From NCBI GenBank assembly GCA_029948255.1, contig JALIZF010001801.1, forward strand, positions 310,001 through 374,000: DNA of 64,000 bases, read 5' to 3'. The notes under the pieces are model-generated. The model did not search any database. It saw only the letters and a list, made by a program, of their open reading frames with translations, and was not told the DNA's origin. This DNA is from Telmatactis stephensoni (taxonomy: Eukaryota; Cnidaria; Anthozoa; Actiniaria; Isophelliidae). Of the stretch, positions 21,211 through 31,841 are shown in pieces; the stretch's first letter is position 1, and each line of letters starts with the position of its first letter. Position numbers and translations under genes: made by a program.

Positions 21211-24200
21211 GGTGCTCGTTATTTTTTCCAAACAATAGTACACAAAACACGTCTTATTTTCAACTTAGGTTCCTTCGTTGAAAACTTACATCTGTTTTTG
21301 CACAATCATTCCGTATAATAAAGTTCTTTAAGGACGTTTTGTTGAAAACAAGTTTTTTTTGTTTTGTTTCTGTTTTTGCCTTGGCAACTGAAAGGCTAAT
21401 GTGTTTACAGAATAGTTTACTGAAAAAATCGATCACATTGTCCTTCAAAAACTATTCAATCGTGGAGCGAAGTCAAATATCCTGACACTCCCTCTAATGT
21501 GTCCTAACGGTTGAAATACTACAATACATGCAGCTGTTCATTTACTCTAAGTATGTCAAACTGCATCCAGTTCTTCTTTCAAAAGTTGAAGTTCACTCCA
21601 ATACGTGGTTTAATGTTTTGCATAGTTTGCTCTATTAAATCTTGGCTTCTTGCGAATACAGCTTCTTGATCTTTCATTTTTGCTTTCATTGTTTCCTCCA
21701 TAGGTGTAGCAACGACTTGACATTAAATGATAGTTTTAGACACTTAGAAAAAATTGAGCCGAATTTTTGTCTTCTTATGCCTGTGACTGTTCGTGCGAAC
21801 GCTGCACACTTCAATCTTGTCCAACCGGTTGACAAACAAGTTAGCCGAGTAAAAATACTGAGAAGCCAAGCGAATGTTACGCGCGCTTGAAATGAAAAAT
21901 GAAGAACAAAAGAGTACTAGGATTTTATGGTCATATAATAAAACTCTTATTAACCGAGCCTGATCGGTCCGTACGGCCGGAGAATCTTGACCTCCAATTA
22001 TTATATGGCAGGGCGGTCCGAAGAAAAAAAAGACAATTCTGATTGGTTCTCCGATCGAGCAGTCAGAATCCTAGTACGCCCGAACTGGCACTTTTATACC
22101 TCATCTCTTGGCTGTTTTCTCTCGCTTTCTTTGGTTTGTAAAGCTAACAGTTGACATTAGTGAAAAATACAACAAAAGATCAAATGACCGGTTTCACTTT
22201 AGAATAAGCTTTGGACATGATTATCCTTGATCGTGATGAGTGCATCATTATTCGAAACGTCGGAAAACCCTCGAGTATATTAAGGTTTGGATCAATCGTT
22301 AATAACTTAAAATTCGAATAAAAATTATTTTGAAGACATAGAACATCTAAATGAACTTTTTTCTTCTATAAGTTACTAAACTCGACGTCCTTAATTTTTT
22401 GAGGGTACGTTTATGATGTCACGTGACCTGATGACGTCACAGTGATCAAATATTGTGTTGTAAACTTCAAAGCAAAATGCGGTCGCGGTTATTTCTAAAG
22501 ACTTCAAAGTAACCATGCTTAACTGTGAGCCTGAATGTGCTTCACAACATACAGCCCGAAAAACTTGTCATCCACTTTACATTGTTGAGTTTTTCCATTT
22601 TTAAAAGAAGTAAGTAAAAGTCACGTGACCTGTTTTGGGCTTTATCTCACTAAAGCAAAACTGTAGTCAGGTTTTGCGGGTTGTTTGTTTGGAAGCACAT
22701 TAAGGCTCATAGTTAAGCATGGTTACTTTGAAGACTTGGGTTATACCCACGACCGCATTTTGCTTTGAAGTTTACAATACAATATTTGATCACTGTGACG
22801 TCATCAGGTCACGTGACATCATAAAAGTACCCTCAAAAAATTAAGGACGTCGAGTTTAGTAACTTATAGAAGAAAAACGTTCATTTAGATGTTCTATGTC
22901 TTCAAAATATTTTTTTATCGAAAATTTATACAATTAGCGATTGACCCAGGCCTTAATATACTCGAGCCTAGTTGTCATTTCTTTTATTATAAAATCTTTC
23001 AAGATAAAAAGTTGAACTACTGCGGTTTTCCATATTCTGCGAACTCTGACTATCCAACTCCACCGCTAATCAGTTGCGTTTTTGCTTCTGTCAAACAAAA
23101 GTAAAAATCACTAATGCGAAGAACTATTCATACCAAATGATAGTATAGATAATATATATCGTATAAAGATCTTAATTGGTCATTTGGTAGGAGTTTAGGA
23201 ACTTTTAGTATTCATTTTTTGATGTTTTGCGGTTGAGTTGGGCGGAAGCGTATAACCAAATTCCAATGGGGAGTTTGAAGGTCGGAGTTCGCCGAAAATG
23301 GAAAACCGCAGTAAAGGTCAAAAAAGCTCGCAGAAGCATTATACATCACCATTTATACGTTCGTTTAAGCAGACAGCCACCAACACAATACGGAGAGCTT
23401 TGAACATCGTTTGGACCGCCATCGCCAATCTGACCTTAAAGACTTATAATCGATGAAACAAACAAAATAATTAAAAATATAAAACAATACACCTTATACC
23501 CTTGAACTCCTTGAGTAGGCTTTGCACAAAGAAGACTTAACTGATAAATGCTCATTATAAATTTAATTTACTGTAAACAATCTTATCTGTAATTCGATAT
23601 GGTTCTTTGTTAAATTGTATTTTTAAAATATTAAGTGTCATCTAGAAATCTAATAAGGTTTGACTGTTGATCATGATCTACTTTTCCAGTATAACTTGAG
23701 GCTATACACCACTTTGGCCTAGTTCAGACGCCGTACCAGCCATTTGCCGTATATACGAAAACGTTCATATTTTACTGTTCTACGTTCAAGTTCAGACGTT
23801 GTTAACTAAATCCATATTATCTGTCTGGCTTTCGTGTTCTGAATGCCTAGGCCATTCTGAATATCGAATCAGAACCAGAAGCCATCCAAATGATACTTAT
23901 TCAATTAACGTCGGCACTTAGTTAACAAGATAAACTGGTAAGCCTATATAATCCAATTTACTGTTTACCGGTTCATCATCTACAAATCGCGCTTCTTTAT
24001 ATCTTCTAAGGCCAAGCTTTCTCTATATTATTCTTTAATATATCCTTATCTCCATTATTGTAACATAATCTGGTCTAGCACTAGTTAACAAGATAAACTG
24101 GTAAGCCTATATAATCCAATTTACTATTTACTATTTGATTTGTTTAAGCTTGTTTACTAAACCATTAATACAGTGAACGTGTGAATGGATCATTGATATA

Positions 24201-25031
24201 AATCATTCATGTGACGTTGCAAAAATGGCTTTCACTAGTGACAAGCAACACAAGCAGACTCAGTATCAATGAACAGTACCTTTTTGAAAAGCATGGTAAA
24301 TGAAAAAGCTTCCTTAATAAAGATTAATATTATTATGTTTTTATTGATATCTACAAAGTATCTCCATACAACTTGACCTGGTTTAACCCATAAACCTAAG
24401 ATATTTAAAAATATATTAAAGTGTTTCAAAGTAAAAGATTTGGCATGGTTATAACAAGTCATGGCGTCATGCACTCCGACTACCTGCTACCTTTCGAGTG
24501 GTGGGTGGTGTACAGCACCCGAAATGATCCCCGACCCGAAATGATCCACGAACCTGAAATGATCCCCAAGCTGTACCCGAAATGATCCCCGATCCCCAAT
24601 GATCCCAATCCAATACCCGAAATGATCCCCAGGTAATTCAGGAAATGGAATTCAAGGAGTTCGAATCAAGGAATTGTTAAGCAAATGTACTAATCAAGCG
24701 ATACTAAAATGGATTTGATGTCGCTGTTGGTTGTTTTTGAAGTCAGCTCATTGTAAGTATAACATACATTGTTTGTTGGATGTTTGTTTTACGTCCCTGA
24801 TCTATCGTAATAGCAACGGCACCTCAATTATACGCCTTGCAAGTAAAAAAATAAAAATATAAATATAAACGTATAAATGTAAACAAGTCAGATATATGCA
24901 TTTATACTATTTGAAGTTAAACTGCTGATGGTTTTATTTTTCTCTCAGAAATCATTTTGTGTTAAAAACTTTAACGTTGGATTTAAAGGGGTGAACGTAT
25001 CACACAAATCTTCATAACCAGTCATTTAATG
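21211..25031 (+). repeat. Dispersed repeat copy B (longest copy, carries an extra insertion)
   Basis: Begins GGTGCTCGTTATTTTTTCC (as copy D at 43639) and ends around CATAACCAGTCATTTAAT, where copy C meets a TAA microsatellite. It is interrupted by the 697-bp insertion at 22270-22966, which is absent from C and D. Near 24500-24640 there is a small array of ACCCGAAATGATCCCC units. An 82-codon frame (21642-21890) is conserved in C but starts with TTG and looks like no known protein; it is probably a by-product of recent duplication. Confidence 0.85.
22270..22966. mobile_element. 697-bp foldback element with three CACGTG boxes
   Basis: The left arm (22270 to about 22540) and right arm (about 22697-22966) are highly similar inverted repeats. 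The ends are CTCGAGTATATTAAGG / CCTTAATATACTCGAG. CACGTG lies at 22420, 22622 and 22810, and TGACGTCA-like sites flank the outer boxes. The termini TTAAGG...GACCCAGGCCTTAA and the CACGTGACCTGTTTTG block match the element at 16991-17652. Copies C and D show the uninterrupted site AAAACCTAGTTG, here split so that CC lies on both sides. Confidence 0.85.
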
Positions 25032-25250
25032 ATAATGAAAACTTTATTTTAGCTTTTTCTTAAATTTACAATTATAAACCTCACTGCTTTCAGGTAGTTT
25101 ACAATCGTCTACTTGAATCACTTAACTTTAACAACGAATATAGATATGTATTTTTGTATATATGCTTTGATTATGGATACAATTACAAAGATATGATAAC
25201 GAGAAAGAGTGAATAATGTTAATATTTCATCAAGTCTGGTTTATTCCATT
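25032..25250. other. Intergenic stretch between copy B and microsatellites
   Basis: AT-rich, nothing recognised. Confidence 0.4.
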
Positions 25251-25252
25251 CC

Positions 25253-25283
<31 letters not shown>

Positions 25284-25392
25284 AAGAAGAAGAAGAAGAA
25301 GAAGAAGAAGAAGAAGAAGAAGAAGAAGAAGAGAAGAAGAAGAAGAAGAAAAGAAGAAGAAGAAGAAGAAGAAGAAGAAGAAGAAGAAGAAT
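25251..25392. repeat. (AAG)n microsatellite
   Basis: About 140 bases of AAG with rare slips. The poly-Lys/Arg/Glu frames across it are artefacts. Confidence 0.95.
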
Positions 25393-25536
25393 GGACTTTA
25401 ATTCAAAAACAATCTAAAATATATATATACACGGTCATACGTCACAATATTGATTTACATATTTACAAATTTCAGTTTTATGTTCTTGAAATTACTGGAA
25501 TATATTAATTAAATCTAAAATCTAAAAACTATCAAA

Positions 25537-25544
25537 TAATAATA

Positions 25545-25627
<83 letters not shown>
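25537..25627. repeat. (TAA)n microsatellite, probable retrotransposon target
   Basis: About 90 bases of AAT/TAA units directly before the R4/Dong-like fragment, mirroring the arrangement in front of the intact element at 35671. Confidence 0.9.
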
Positions 25628-25628
<1 letters not shown>

Positions 25629-25639
25629 AAGACAACGAA

Positions 25640-26722
25640 GATAAAGACTGCTCACTACCTTACTGTCAGCGCTGACCCACACGTCCAACTAGTGTCGACT
25701 TTCCAGAACTCCAAAGAAATGAAGTCATTACGATCGATAGTCAAAGATGCAAAAACATATGCAGGTCAGCTGGACTTGAATATAGAATACAATAGAGCAG
25801 AAAGCAAGACTACCATCAAAGCAAGTAACTCAACCATTGAAGTAAATCAACCTCAACCTAAACATCTCAAGAGAATACTAAGAAAAGAATCGAAAGAAAA
25901 TTAGAAGAGGAAGTAAAACAACAACGATGGATAGGACAATATATAGTGCAACAATGGCAAGATAAACATTTACATCATGAATCCTATAACATTGCAAAGG
26001 TTTGGCCAAACATCCCAAACATAGTCTACAGCATACACACCAGTATCGTACAACAGTTAATCACAACTAAAGTCTACAATGCAAAGAAAGTTCAAAGTGG
26101 AGGAGAAGATTTGTTATGCAGTTTCTGTCATGTCAAGAAGGAAACAGTACCACACATAATGTGCAGCTGCTCTGCAATCGCGCAAACGCTGTACACAGTG
26201 CGTCACGATCGAATGCTCCGTCCAGTGTACTATGCGATTTTAAAGGCACTTGGAATCACCAATAATGAAGAACACCAAACGATACCTTGGTACAGAGAAC
26301 AACAACCCAAATGTTGTGTCGAGACTAAAGAAGTGAAGGTACTATGGAACATTCCCCTACACTTAGACGTCGTTCCTAAGGATGGTGCAAACAGACCTGA
26401 CATCACTATATGCAACAAGAAAGAACGTCAATGGCTTATATTTGAAGGAACTGTATGTAATGTTGGACAAATTCAAGAACGAGACAAATTGAAAACAGAG
26501 AAATATGCTGATTTAAGGTCAAGCTTAAAGAGATTGTATCCCGGTTATAATGTTATTCAAGTTAATGTAGTGTTTGATTTTCTATCGGGGTATCATAAAG
26601 AACTGAAAGACAAGTTAAAGAATGTAGGACTCTCTGATAGTATGAACGTGATTAGAAAATGTCAAAAATGGGTAATCGCACAAAACTGCGAAATAGTGAA
26701 AGCCCTTCATAGTCATAAATGA
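25640..26722 (+). pseudogene. 5'-truncated, frameshifted R4/Dong-like retrotransposon (C-terminal third)
   Basis: Parallels the last roughly 340 residues of the intact element at 35695-39378. A first frame (to 25904) and a second (25946-26722) belong to one protein: reading IERKLEEEVKQQRW across the junction shows a one-base shift near 25885-25900. The second part has the CCHC-like knuckle (CSFCH...HIMCSCSAIAQTLY), RHDRMLRP, and the restriction-like endonuclease core (GANRPDITI...WLIFEGTVC...KTEKYADLR). It shares only about half its residues with the intact copy, so it is a separate lineage. The polymerase is absent. Confidence 0.8.
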
Positions 26723-26834
26723 AGCATCAGTCTATTTGAAATATATAATAGGAAATTGCCCAGATTATCGTAATCCGCAGTTTCACTACGAACAACACTT
26801 GTAAACAAAGTGAAAGTTTGCTGGGTTTCTCAAG

Positions 26835-27733
26835 GAAGAGATCAAAGATGCGGCAGGTCCTCTACAGGTTTGCGCAGGTCACAGTGGGGGATCAGAAGCA
26901 GCAATACACGCCATGAATGATGTCTTTGGAGAAGAAGAAACGGACGGTATCCTATTAATAGATGCTAGCAACGCTTTTAACCAGATGAATAGATCCGTCG
27001 CATTGCACAATATTCAAATAACCTGCAAAGAAATATCTCTGTATCTAATCAATACATACAGATGCCCATCAAGACTTTTTGTTTGCGGTGGAGGCGAGCT
27101 CTTATCTCAAGAGGGAACGACACAGGGCGACCCATTGGCCATGCCTTGGTACTCTTTAAGTACAACTATTATGATCCAAATATTAAGATGGAAAATACCA
27201 GACATAAAGCAAGTCTGGCTAGCAGACGACTCTGCAGGTGGAGGGAAGATAGAAGCGTTACATGTTTGGTATCAGCACCTGTGTGAAGAAGGCCTAAAGT
27301 ATGGATATATAGTAAACGGATCAAAAAGTTGGTTAATAGCGAAATCTGATACCATTGCGGAAGAGGCTAAGAGAGTATTTGGAAAAAAAGTCAACATCAC
27401 TACTGAGGGACAACGCCACCTCGGAGCAGTTATCGGCTCCCAAGAGTACAAAGATCAATATTGTCGTGAAAAGATCCTCAGTTGGAAAAAGGAAATCGAG
27501 AGTTTAGCCGAAATAGCCAAAAGCCAACCACACGCTGCATTTATAGCACTAACAAAGGGCTATAAATCGAAATTTACGTATTTCATGCGAACAATAGAGT
27601 CATTTGAAGACTATGTAGATCCGATAGATCAAGTAATAGATGATATGCTATTACCAGTTCTATTTGGTCAAGAAGAAGCTTTGCCACATGAGATCCGTCA
27701 GATAGCAACGTTAACACCAGCGCAGGGTGGACT
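26835..27733 (+). pseudogene. Coral-type non-LTR reverse transcriptase, 5'-truncated, left part
   Basis: The frame is open from about LKEEIKDAAGPLQVCAG and has ATG at 26913. RT motifs are LLIDASNAFN (first catalytic Asp), EEGTTQGDPLAM, and WLADDSAGG (catalytic Asp pair). Then TTEGQRHLGA and the SQPHAAFIALTKGYKSK thumb block follow. The protein stops being sensible exactly where the hAT transposon begins (27734) and resumes at 31842. I recognise this protein type as abundant in anthozoan genomes but cannot place its clade with certainty. Confidence 0.82.
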
Positions 27734-28060
27734 CAGGGGTGGATACAGGATTTGAGCTGATTAGTGCCAGCCCTGGGATAATCCTAAATAAGGGGGGTTC
27801 GTGGGTCCTCCCCCGAGAAAATTTCAAATCTAGGAGCTCTCTGAGTGCCATTTCCCGCATTTTCAGAAAATTTAATTACTCAAAAGTCCACAATAAACAG
27901 GTAATAAAATGTTATAAAAATATCATTCATACCCTCAAACCCAACCATCCCAAAACAATGAAAGTGCACAATCAATGGTCACACTATTGTGTGAATCCTA
28001 GTGTATTAATAAGGGGAAAGAAGGTCAATGTAAAACAACTTACAGTAGTACTTATAGTAC

Positions 28061-30022
28061 TTATGGGTTGCCTTGCAAAATGTCAGCCATTCTCATCCGC
28101 CTAGGGTGCATTTGTACAAAAAGATCAATAACCTGGTCTAAGTTTATATGCTTGTCCCTATGAACGTACATTAGAGCAAGCCCATTCAGCCTATCCTGAG
28201 TCATTGTATTTCTTAAGTATGTTTTGATATATCTCAGAGTTGATATTGACCTTTCACATGTAGCAGAGGAAATTGGAATTGTGGAAAGAATTTGTAATAT
28301 TGTAAAGATGTTACAGAAGGCTTGCTGGTCTACAACTGCCAAGGCCTCTGATACTCTATCTGGAATGTTAGCATTTCTGTTTTGTTCATTAATCCAGAGT
28401 TGTTCCCACATAACCAGTTCTGCATCCAAACCACCAACATTAGGCAGGTCTGCTCTATAATGATCACAGAATTCCCTGACATTGCCCTTCCATGATGCAG
28501 CAAAATCAAGCATTACAGCTGGTGTGATGTACAGCCCTTTGTAACAGCAATATACCTCCTCTTGAAAACGCCTATCAATATGTTGACAGCAGTAATCAAG
28601 GAAAGGTCTAGTGAGATTAAACTTATAATACTCTTCAGGAGTAGGAGCTGGTGCATTTGGCCTATGTACTTGCCTTTGAACCACCCTAGGCATAGATGGC
28701 GGAACTCCTATACTGACTGCTAGTTGGACAGCTTCTTGATAGAGATCATAATGCCTTGCATCAATTTCTGTTTGCATAACATTTAATGCACTTTGTAATA
28801 GAGATATTTCTTCTCTTGCTTTCACCAAATCAATTTCTTTTCTTTGTAATTTGAGAGTAAGGGGCCGGGTCAAATCAAGAATATGTCTTACAATAACAAT
28901 AGACACAATAAATGTGAAAGAAATTGCATTCAATAATGATTGTGCATCATTCCTGCTGTCATTGTTCCAGTTGCCATCGCCACCCCTGTTTAGTGTAATG
29001 TCCTCTAGTGCTGAGGCAACAGGAAGTAGCATTTCCACAATGCGGTCCATACCATCAATCCTAGCCACCCATCTTGTTCTGCACACATTAATCAAAACAC
29101 GATGGTTGTTATCAGGTAGCAGTGCTTTGATTTTGTCAACTAGGTGTTGCTGGCGCTTAGGTGAATTATTAAAGAACTCTGAAAGTTTTCTGACAGATGT
29201 CATCATGTTTTTCACAAGTTGTAGTGAACAAGAGTCGGCTATACAAAGGTTAAGTCGATGGCTCATACAATGCACATAAACAGCTTTATCATTTTCACCT
29301 GTGATCAAGCTTGAAGCTCCATTTAGTCGTCCAGCCATATTCCCAGCTCCGTCGTAACATTGCCCACGGCAATCGTTCATAGGCAGCCCTAAGTCGGTCA
29401 CTGCATTCGTTATCAAGTCTTTTATAGCTTGCCCACTTGTCCCTTCTTCGCATAAGTGAAAACCAATGAACTCTTCACGGATTCTTTGATTTTTATCAAC
29501 AAATCGTAGGCAAACCGAGAGATTTTCTTTATTGGATATATCGGCAGCCTCATCAGCAAGTATAGCGAAATACTTACTCTCTCTTAATTCCTGTGAGAGG
29601 CCATTAAGAATGTATTTGCCGACAGTTTGTATCATTTCATTCTGTATATTTTTCGAAATATACGTTGCATTTCCCGACGAATTTTCAAGATGCTGCTGTA
29701 AAACCTGATCCCCGCTCTCCACGCGAAAATATAGCAATGCTTGAAAGTTACCTTGAAGACTTTCATTGGTTGGATCGTCGTCTCGTCGGCCGCGAAGGGG
29801 GATATTATTACGACCGCAAAAAATAATCGTTTTGAATAATGAGCCAATAATTTCTCTATTCTTGGCTATTTGTTGCTGTAATAAAGTATTCAGCTGCTGA
29901 TCGATAGGAACTACCTCTTGTTTCATTGTTTGTATAAAGTTATTCATTGCAATAACAGAAAAATTATGTGTTTGACATTTACCGTTTGAAGGCTTAAGAG
30001 TCTCTCGCGGGCCGTAGTCCAA
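28061..30022 (-). CDS. hAT transposase, catalytic and dimerisation portion
   Basis: An open frame of about 650 codons without internal stops. It shows the DUF4371-like RNase-H-fold start ILADEAADISNKENLS (catalytic Asp about residue 157), CYDGAGNMAG (second Asp about 224), VHCMSHRLNL, and the C-terminal hAT dimerisation block ISSATCERSISTLRYIKTYL. The apparent start is TTG; the real N-terminus is the TTF zinc-finger segment at 31088-31363, now separated by a 1-kb insertion. Between them the codons reading FAKECGRNSNKLDKL...TARERL lie in a different phase from the main frame, so a one-base shift near 30005-30012 has probably also inactivated the gene. It resembles transposases related to ZMYM-type host proteins. 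Confidence 0.88.
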   Translation of the reverse strand: MDYGPRETLKPSNGKCQTHNFSVIAMNNFIQTMKQEVVPIDQQLNTLLQQQIAKNREIIGSLFKTIIFCGRNNIPLRGRRDDDPTNESLQGNFQALLYFRVESGDQVLQQHLENSSGNATYISKNIQNEMIQTVGKYILNGLSQELRESKYFAILADEAADISNKENLSVCLRFVDKNQRIREEFIGFHLCEEGTSGQAIKDLITNAVTDLGLPMNDCRGQCYDGAGNMAGRLNGASSLITGENDKAVYVHCMSHRLNLCIADSCSLQLVKNMMTSVRKLSEFFNNSPKRQQHLVDKIKALLPDNNHRVLINVCRTRWVARIDGMDRIVEMLLPVASALEDITLNRGGDGNWNNDSRNDAQSLLNAISFTFIVSIVIVRHILDLTRPLTLKLQRKEIDLVKAREEISLLQSALNVMQTEIDARHYDLYQEAVQLAVSIGVPPSMPRVVQRQVHRPNAPAPTPEEYYKFNLTRPFLDYCCQHIDRRFQEEVYCCYKGLYITPAVMLDFAASWKGNVREFCDHYRADLPNVGGLDAELVMWEQLWINEQNRNANIPDRVSEALAVVDQQAFCNIFTILQILSTIPISSATCERSISTLRYIKTYLRNTMTQDRLNGLALMYVHRDKHINLDQVIDLFVQMHPRRMRMADILQGNP

Positions 30023-30087
30023 AAGGTCAACGGTGACTTGACAAGTTTATCTAGCTTGTTTGAGTTTCTACCGCATTCTTTAGCAAA

Positions 30088-31087
30088 CTAGACGCACACG
30101 TGCGTTCACTCGTGCCCCTGGAGCCCTGGAGGCTCCAATGACCGGCTCCGTTCGTACTCTTCCCCTAGCCGTTTCACGCATTCTTCACCATTCCGGGAAA
30201 TAGCTAACCGTAACAAATGACCTTTTTTGAATCGGCTAACTTAAATTAAAAAATATCTTGATTAGTCAGTTTGTCTGTCAACAGCTATTAGTGCCTTTGT
30301 CTTTCTATTATCATGCATAGGTATTAGATATCTCCAACATGCAAAAATATACCAGTTTTATATTCAACTTCTTATTTCACTATATATCTCAATTGTTTGC
30401 TGTAAAGACTTCTACAACGGCATATTTGACACAATAACAAATCGTGTATTTTTTCGTTCATGTTTCGGATGTTATATATATGAATAAAAGACGTTACGTG
30501 ACCAAACGCGAAATACAAGGTCAATGGAATCTAGTTTCATGCCATTCCGATATTAAATTAAAATTCACTACAAAAACCTCTCAAGATCTCTTGAATGCTT
30601 GAATGAGGAATATAATTGACTTGCTTCTATGTATGTTCGTTTAGCAACATGTAGGATGAGAAATTCGTAGTTTTCCAGCTCACAGGAAATAGTCGTTATC
30701 GCGAGGGCCTCGGCTTTCAAGTACTCCATTTAGAGTTCGATATTTGGTCAAAGTATTGGAGATGAAGCTCAAAATAACAGCCCATTCTGAAGCTCTTATA
30801 AGTATATAGGTATATCTCGAGTTAAAAGCTCCAAATTACATTGTTCTACTGCAGGAAAAGCCCGTCTCTGAAAGCTATTTTCTTTGAAGTCGGCCATCTT
30901 GCATTCCTAAAGTTCCTGGCTTGCGTTCGCTGTCGCTTAAAGGTGATGAATGAAGGGCATTGTTTTTACGTTCTTAACCAATCAGAGGTCCCTCAGGACG
31001 AACACAGGAAAAAAAAAAAAAAAAAAAAAAAAAAAAACATTTGCAGTTTATAACTCGTTCCCGGCCTAAAGGCCTGGGCACGAGTAA
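30088..31087 (-). mobile_element. Helitron2-like non-autonomous element 1, nested in the hAT
   Basis: Read on the minus strand: the 5' end is TTACTCGTGCCC; the 3' end has GGCACGAGT, then a hairpin ACGCAC-GT-GTGCGT directly followed by CTAG, and host T. A terminal motif at the 5' end repeated inverted before a 3' hairpin, no target duplication, and insertion between two Ts are Helitron2 hallmarks. Removing it rejoins the transposase as ALFAKEC. It carries no helicase and is mostly unique filler, with a poly-A run at about 31010-31037. Its ends match 40257-41357. Confidence 0.75.
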
Positions 31088-31363
31088 CAAAGCACAAGGG
31101 AGACAGAAAGCTCCATCTAGGTATTTCGAATATACCAGCCAAGAAAAACTCTTCAACCACGCTGGACTAAACCTTCGTTTTCGGCTTCCTTCCTTCGACT
31201 GCGGGAATATAAAATCGCCATCAGGTTTCCACACGTTGGTGATTAACTCGTATTTTCTTTGGTCTGATAAATCTTTAAGAATACTTAACAGAACGCCTAA
31301 ATCAAATGAAGAACAATCCTCCTTTCTACAAGTTGGATCACCGCGATTTACATTCAAAGCCAT
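31088..31363 (-). pseudogene. hAT transposase N-terminus (TTF-type zinc finger), truncated
   Basis: ATG at 31363; the sequence reaches RRFSPAWLKSFSWLVYSKY and GAFCLPCALL, the CxxC part of a TTF zinc finger, and is then cut by the Helitron2-like element. The continuation FAKECG...LVKSPLTFW resumes on the far side just below 30088. Confidence 0.8.
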
Positions 31364-31841
31364 GTTTTATAATCCTGACAGTACTGACAGTATATGACAC
31401 AAAACGTCCTTTGTTTGAAAATTATTCGTGTCACGCTAGATCGCATTTCCTATCAGTGCCAACTAGTGCCACATACACAGCAACCAATAGGAAACGACTT
31501 TGATCAGTGCCAAAAAACAAAGCTCACTGGTGCCAACCAATCAGATACACGTTTGAATAGTGCACTATGCTAAAACGTGACAGTATGCTTTTTAGCACAA
31601 TATTGACGGTGGGTCCCTACCCTAATAAACATTTTTGCTGGCACAGGAAGCCCAAATTCTCGGAAAACGGTAAATCGAGACAAAGAAATAACCGAAAGGG
31701 TTTTTCCAAGCAAAATGACAGAAATTCTGTTTAAAACGTTAATTTAGATTTTGATTCAATGTTCATCAATGAATTCTTTTATTTTTTACAAAGTTTGACT
31801 AGTGCCATGGAACTAGTGGCACTAGTCTGGATCCACCCCTG

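Larger units (their letters stand above)
27734..31841 (-). mobile_element. 4108-bp hAT transposon with 5-bp GGACT target duplication
   Basis: Ends are CAGGGGTGGATACAG (left) and its complement CTGGATCCACCCCTG (right). GGACT occurs at 27729-27733 and 31842-31846. Excising the element plus one GGACT restores the host protein QGGLGMPDLS in frame, which fixes the ends to the base. A 5-base duplication fits the hAT5-type subgroup rather than classical 8-base hATs. It carries a transposase on the minus strand, itself disrupted by a Helitron-like insertion (30088-31087). Confidence 0.93.

Noticed and set aside
21642..21890. 82-codon frame conserved in repeat copies B and C
   Set aside because: Starts with TTG, copy D has an internal deletion in it, and the copies are so similar overall that an open frame carries little weight.
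25209..25508. Lys/Arg/Glu-rich open frames
   Set aside because: Direct translation of the (AAG)n microsatellite.
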